The notes beneath the pieces were generated by a model. It saw only the letters and a list, made by a program, of their open reading frames with translations. It ran no database searches and was not told the origin of the DNA. 36,338 nucleotides of DNA from Pirellulales bacterium. GTDB lineage: Bacteria > Planctomycetota > Planctomycetia > Pirellulales > JANQPP01. Shown one piece after another: positions 32,699 through 36,338 of the stretch (position 1 is its first letter; each line of letters opens with the position of its first letter). The position numbers were made by a program, and so were the translations under genes. The stretch is from contig JANQPP010000200.1 of the NCBI GenBank assembly GCA_028289405.1, positions 1 to 36,338 on the forward strand, in the 5' to 3' direction.

Positions 32699-32888
32699 CT
32701 GGCGTAAATAAATTCCGGCGGTGGCGACCACGCATTCCGCCCTCTCTTCCGGCAAAATCCGCGCGACCGGAACCATCCTCACTGCCGTCTCTGGAAGAAA
32801 CTGACGGTGAGATGCGCTACGTTCCCGGCGAGTGCTATGGTTTCGCAGGATAAGAGCCGACCCAATTTCAAAATCTCCGAGGGACTTC

Positions 32889-33554
32889 ATGGATTCCACG
32901 AGCACGCGCGTGATGGCCGCCGTTTCGGGGCACTGGCTCCTGGGAGCCCTGCCGCTGGCGGGTACGCGGATTCAAGAAGCCCTCAACGATCCTAGCACGG
33001 ACTTCTTGCGACTCAACGACGTGGAAGTCCACGCCCATCGGAAACGCCGATGTGTGGCCAAGCTGCCCACGGTGGCTCTGCCGAAGAGCGGCATCGAGGT
33101 CGTGATGGTCCCTTCGGACAAGCACGAAGCTCCCCAGAAACGCTGGAACAATCGAGCTGAATCGGCGGCCTACAGCGCCTTCACGCTGGTGGGCGAGTAT
33201 TGCCTGTGGGGGAATCTGCATCTGTCGAGCAAGCCTGGCGATTCCCGCCAGACGCTCATGCATCGGCTTTACCAATTCTTCGCGCTGACCGACGTCTCGC
33301 TCTCGCACGGTGACGGGCCGGCTCCGCTGCGGGTACCGCTGGCCTTTGCCAACCGGAACCTAGTCACCTGTTTCGAAGCGGGCGAATCCCTGGAACTCGA
33401 GATTCCTGGAGCGGAAGCGGCCTCATCGTCGCGGGCCCGACCGGGGACCGTCGAGAACACTCAACTGGTCGGCATGCTCGAAAACGTGCGGGGATTATTG
33501 GGAGAAATCCGCCAGAAAAAGGTGGACGCGCCTCCAGGCGAGCCGGTCCGCTGA
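32889..33554 (+). CDS. Conserved hypothetical protein
   Basis: The product is 221 residues. The start is ATG 32889 with GAGGGAC upstream; a longer reading exists but begins with a basic low-quality extension. The first 135 residues form a compact globular domain: RVMAAVSGHWLLGALPLAG, then TDFLRLNDVEVHAHR, LPTVALPKSGIEVVMVPSDK and GEYCLWGNLHL, all of which look like a conserved beta-rich core. The rest is Ala/Ser/Arg-rich with a short helical C-terminus (VGMLENVRGLLGEIRQKKVD). No signal peptide, membrane helix or catalytic motif is evident. I believe similar proteins exist in planctomycetes, but the function is unknown. Confidence 0.65.
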   Translation: MDSTSTRVMAAVSGHWLLGALPLAGTRIQEALNDPSTDFLRLNDVEVHAHRKRRCVAKLPTVALPKSGIEVVMVPSDKHEAPQKRWNNRAESAAYSAFTLVGEYCLWGNLHLSSKPGDSRQTLMHRLYQFFALTDVSLSHGDGPAPLRVPLAFANRNLVTCFEAGESLELEIPGAEAASSSRARPGTVENTQLVGMLENVRGLLGEIRQKKVDAPPGEPVR

Positions 33555-33886
33555 AGCCCGTTTTTCCTTCCCATGGGCGGAGGGTTCTTGTCCTCCCCGG
33601 ATTATTCGCAAAGCCCTCGCTCATCTCCGTCTTTGTTGGTGGCGTTCGCGCGGGCCTTGCGGGTTGATCCAGTAGGAGGATCGGCCCAAGCTCCCTTTCA
33701 TCGCGCTAACCGCGATAAGACGGCGATGGTTCGAAAAAATCCCCCATAAAACCCCATTCCTCCCATTTGTGTAAAGTTTCCTAAACTAAAATGAGACTTA
33801 TCACCGAGTGGGTGACGTCCTTCGCCAACGAATGCTTCGCCGAATGGACATCTCCAATATGAACGAGCAACAGGGGAACTACCAAG
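33555..33886. other. Intergenic stretch before PEP-CTERM gene
   Basis: About 330 bases with an AT-richer right half (GTAAAGTTTCCTAAACTAAA, near 33771). TAAAAT at 33787-33792 could be a -10 element for the downstream PEP-CTERM gene, but the nearest -35-like TTGTGT is only 14 bases away. No gene is supported. Confidence 0.4.
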
Positions 33887-34567
33887 ATGAAACAATACAC
33901 CTTTAAAACGCTTCTGGTTTGTGCCACCGTCCTCGCCACAGCCACGGCGAATGCCGCCGTGATCAATTTTGAGAGCGGGTTCGTAGACCTTCAGCCGGTG
34001 GGAACGGTCAATACGCCCGGAAATCAAACGACCTTTTCCGTCACTGGCGGTGGACCGGCAATCATCGCCCAGGTGGGCAACCCAACGACCGCCTTCGTGC
34101 CGAACGATAACGTGATTCCGGCGGCTCAAGTGGGAAATTTCTTCCTGACGGATGAGCGGGCTGGCCCCAACCTGATGTTGGATTATTTCATGTCGTTCGC
34201 CAATCCGATCGCGAACCTGGCGCTCGATCTGCTCGATTTCCGTGGTGATGGCGGGCCCAACACGGACACGGCCACATTGACCGTCTATTCGGACGCCAAT
34301 TTCACCAACGCGGTCGGCTCCGATTCCTTCACCCTACCGGGAAACATTATCAACCCGGACGGAAACATCATCAACCTTTCCGTTCTTTTTCCGTCCGCGC
34401 CGATCCGCTCCGCCTCGCTGACCTTCGCGTTGGGCGACGTGGGGACCGGCATCGATAACATCACCTTCCAGAACGCGGTCCCCGAACCGACGAGTCTGGC
34501 GGTGTGGGCCGTGCTCGGATTGGTGGGCGCGGGCGTCTATCGACGTCAACGCCGAAAGGCCCAGTAG
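33887..34567 (+). CDS. PEP-CTERM sorted exported protein
   Basis: The product is 226 residues with a signal peptide (MKQYTFKTLLVCATVLATAT, cut near ANA/AVIN). The mature part is a beta-rich domain with DFRGDGGPNTDTATLTVYS and SLTFALGDVGTGIDNITF, features often seen in PEP-CTERM substrates with a lectin-like or jelly-roll fold. The C-terminus has the sorting signal: VPEPTSLAVWAVLGLVGAGV followed by a basic tail YRRQRRKAQ. It is exported, then probably processed by an exosortase-type system and tethered or released at the envelope. AGGGGAAC lies about 11 bases before ATG 33887. The role is unknown; no exosortase gene is in the window. Confidence 0.9.
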   Translation: MKQYTFKTLLVCATVLATATANAAVINFESGFVDLQPVGTVNTPGNQTTFSVTGGGPAIIAQVGNPTTAFVPNDNVIPAAQVGNFFLTDERAGPNLMLDYFMSFANPIANLALDLLDFRGDGGPNTDTATLTVYSDANFTNAVGSDSFTLPGNIINPDGNIINLSVLFPSAPIRSASLTFALGDVGTGIDNITFQNAVPEPTSLAVWAVLGLVGAGVYRRQRRKAQ

Positions 34568-34598
34568 GGACAAGACCATAAGGCCAAGCCCAATCGGG

Positions 34599-34931
34599 TC
34601 AAGCGGAGAAGGAACTTCCGCAGCCGCAGGATTTGACGGCATTGGGGTTGTCGAACGTGAAGCCACGTTTTTCCAGCCCGTCGTAGAAATCGACCGTGGT
34701 GCCATCCAGGTAGAGTGCGCTCTTCTTGTCCACCACGACCGTGACGCCGTTGACCTCGAATTTCGAATCGGCTTGCTCGTCAAACTTCTGGTCGAAGCCC
34801 AGGGCATAAGAGAAACCGCTGCATCCGCCACCGGATACGCCGACACGGAGCACGGTGCCGTCTTCGAGCTTTTGCTCTTCCATGATCCGTTTGACTTCCG
34901 AAGCCGCTTTCTCGGTTATGTTGACAGCCAT
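34599..34931 (-). CDS. Iron-sulfur cluster insertion protein, IscA/ErpA/HesB family
   Basis: The product is 110 residues. I start it at ATG 34931, with GGAGAG five bases upstream, because the family begins like MAVNITEKAASEVKRIME; an upstream reading to 35150 adds an unrelated extension. The three ligand cysteines are present: Cys37 in GGGCSGFSYALGFD, and Cys102 and Cys104 in SCGCGSSF. These A-type carriers receive Fe-S clusters from a scaffold and pass them to apo-proteins. It lies between two PEP-CTERM genes without a cluster of isc or suf genes. I cannot tell IscA from ErpA by eye, so no symbol is given. Confidence 0.93.
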   Translation of the reverse strand: MAVNITEKAASEVKRIMEEQKLEDGTVLRVGVSGGGCSGFSYALGFDQKFDEQADSKFEVNGVTVVVDKKSALYLDGTTVDFYDGLEKRGFTFDNPNAVKSCGCGSSFSA

Positions 34932-35022
34932 GGACTCTCCAACTTCTCGAATTTGAGGATTTACACAACGATGATTGTGTAAATTATAGAATCCCACCTG
35001 ATATGGGAATAGGTATTCGGCC

Positions 35023-35065
35023 AAAAAAACCGCCAGTCTCCACTTCGGAGGCTGGCGGTTTCGTT
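35023..35065 (-). terminator. Rho-independent terminator of the PEP-CTERM gene
   Basis: A 15-pair stem (35027-35041 with 35047-35061, loop ACTTC, one T-G pair) is followed on the minus strand by TTTTTTT. It lies just downstream of the PEP-CTERM gene on that strand and before the Fe-S carrier gene. A second T run on the other side could also stop plus-strand transcription. Confidence 0.88.
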
Positions 35066-35086
35066 TTTTGAGCGGATTGGCGAGGG

Positions 35087-35662
35087 CTACTTGTTGCGGC
35101 GGCGGCGCAGCCAGGCGCACCCGCCCAGGGTCAGTCCAATCAAACCCCAAGTGGCGATTGCGGTGGGTTCCGGCACGGGAGAGCCCAGAGTTTCGACTTT
35201 GATCTTCTTGATCTTAAAGTTGTCGTTGTTGCCGTCTGCTTCGAAGCCAAAAGTGGTGGCAATCGTATCGTTGAACCAAACGTTCCCATTGGGGATGTCA
35301 ACTTCGTTCAGAACCTGGCTGCCGTTGACCCAGAAATCGAAATCATCGTTGTTGTCCACCGAGCTGAACCGAACGAAGACCAGCCGCACCGCCTCGCTGA
35401 AGGTGAAGCTCAACAGATCGTCGACAATATTTCCATCAATAGCATTTCCGTCCCCGTTGTGGCTGTCATCGACGCCTAGGCCGTTGGAATCCGGTTCGAC
35501 GTTGCCCTGGCGGGCGTCAACCGTCAGATCCAACCCGCCCTGCGAAAAGAACAACTGCGGCTGGCCAGCACCATCGGTGGTAAACGTAAATAAGTAGGCT
35601 TCCGCCGTGGCGGCACCCATGAACATAAACGCAACCGCTGCGTACAACATGTTCCTGATCAT
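35087..35662 (-). CDS. PEP-CTERM sorted exported protein
   Basis: The product is 191 residues. ATG 35662 has GAGGAGCG upstream, and the signal peptide is MIRNMLYAAVAFMFMGAATA. The mature domain is beta-rich with many Asp/Asn (GNAIDGNIVDDLLSFTFSEA, then DNNDDFDFWVNGSQVL) and KIKKIKVETL before the sorting signal VPEPTAIATWGLIGLTLGG, helix and WLRRRRNK. It is exported and probably handled by an exosortase-like system. Its C-terminus closely resembles that of the broken gene upstream (35858-36338), so the two are likely paralogues. A strong terminator follows. The function is unknown. Confidence 0.9.
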   Translation of the reverse strand: MIRNMLYAAVAFMFMGAATAEAYLFTFTTDGAGQPQLFFSQGGLDLTVDARQGNVEPDSNGLGVDDSHNGDGNAIDGNIVDDLLSFTFSEAVRLVFVRFSSVDNNDDFDFWVNGSQVLNEVDIPNGNVWFNDTIATTFGFEADGNNDNFKIKKIKVETLGSPVPEPTAIATWGLIGLTLGGCAWLRRRRNK

Positions 35663-35857
35663 CGAAGCGCTCCTCTGATGTGCGAACGATCTGTTGAGTC
35701 TGAAAGGCCGGATTGTAGTCGAGCGGAGTGGGTATTACGAGGGGTTAATTCGGAATTTTCCGGATATGCCGCAATTGGCGGTCCAGGAGAGAATCCCAGC
35801 CGAACGGACAGGCGACCCTAGATGCTGAAATCAGGCGACGAAGTCGTTTCTGATCAT

Positions 35858-36338
35858 CTATTTGCGGCGGTCGCAGCCGTGCCGCTCCGCCCAATGTCAG
35901 GCCAAGCAGGCCCCACCCAGTGAAGGAACTGGGCTCGGGGACCACGCTTGTCCACTCGCCAACCGTGAACAGACTTTGCTGTACTGCTTGGAAAAATATC
36001 TCCGCCGACTGCACCACGGCGCCCGTGCTGGACGTGGGCAATTGGAATTGAAAATGCACGTCGTGAAACGTGATCGGATTCGGATCGAGGCCCACTCCAT
36101 TCACATCACAAGAGATTTCGTCCGGGCTGACGGTCCCGCCGCTATCGAGCACGTCAATCGGATTGCCGAACTCATCGGAAAATAGGGGAGTGGATTCAGC
36201 ACGAAATCGAAATTGCTATTCACCGCGCTGGACCCGATCCCCCCAAGCCATTGCCTGTTGGGTTTCTATGTTCTAACGATTGCAGGAAGTCGGTGTCGGT
36301 CAAGTCGTCGCTGGGACGACGAGCGGGTATTGGGCACG
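35858..36338 (-). pseudogene. PEP-CTERM gene broken by frameshifts, truncated by window edge
   Basis: Reading the minus strand from the window edge, one frame gives FLQSLEHRNPTGNGLGG. It continues, only after a shift at a run of six G (about 36238-36243), as IGSSAVNSNFDFVLNPLPYF, and after another shift at a T run (near 36182) as SDEFGNPIDVLDSGGTVSPD. The remaining frame is open through VPEPSSFTGWGLLGLTLGG to AARLR, where a third shift would restore RRRK and the stop at 35860-35858; without it the frame runs on to 35745 with no sense. All lesions lie at or near short single-base runs. The gene is either a true pseudogene or suffers from assembly errors. It is the likely paralogue of the neighbouring PEP-CTERM gene. 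Confidence 0.72.

Overview
The window looks like a chromosomal piece of a planctomycete, most likely near the Pirellulales. The evidence is a DUF1598-type secreted protein (a family I know only from planctomycetes), several PEP-CTERM sorted proteins, many Sec-exported proteins of unknown function, an apiosidase-like DUF4038 glycosidase, and a GC-rich sequence with genes switching strand often. I saw no rRNA, tRNA, CRISPR array, insertion sequence or phage structural gene.

Layout. 1-1613 (minus): a DUF1598 protein and a truncated small membrane protein. 2112-4203 (plus): a MerR regulator with a GyrI-like ligand domain and an HSL-family esterase behind a MerR-type promoter. An imperfect inverted repeat pair brackets the regulator gene. 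4240-7594 (minus): an HlyD/MacA-type adaptor ending in two EF-hands, and a MacB/FtsX-type permease, with no ATPase gene. 8016-10372: a DUF4038 glycosidase and a divergent polytopic membrane protein. 10428-10939 (minus): an XRE regulator overlapping a small membrane protein, behind a near-consensus promoter with two GCATGC-centred palindromes. 11173-12435 (minus): a GT1-like glycosyltransferase.

The most striking part is 12631-20572 (minus). A V8-like serine protease with a Lys-rich tail is translationally coupled (TAATG) to a 1168-residue protein that carries three complete serine-hydrolase modules: trypsin-like, alpha/beta-hydrolase and subtilisin. These are followed by a 1058-residue membrane protein with a large N-terminal domain that may be receptor-like. 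I read this as a candidate proteolytic sensing or conflict system. Divergent from it, 20978-23228 (plus) encodes three consecutive secreted proteins with helical or coiled-coil segments.

23307-29573 (minus) holds a methyltransferase, a lipoprotein PAP2 phosphatase with altered signature residues, a flavodoxin-fold reductase, a TVP38-DUF547 fusion, an orphan zinc-finger anti-sigma-like membrane protein and a Crp/Fnr regulator. 29900-33554 (plus) holds PanD, an Abi_C-like protein in AT-richer DNA, a small membrane protein, a metallo-beta-lactamase-fold hydrolase and a conserved hypothetical. 33887-36338 holds two intact PEP-CTERM proteins, an IscA/ErpA-type Fe-S carrier, a clear terminator, and a third PEP-CTERM gene broken by at least three frameshifts that runs off the window.
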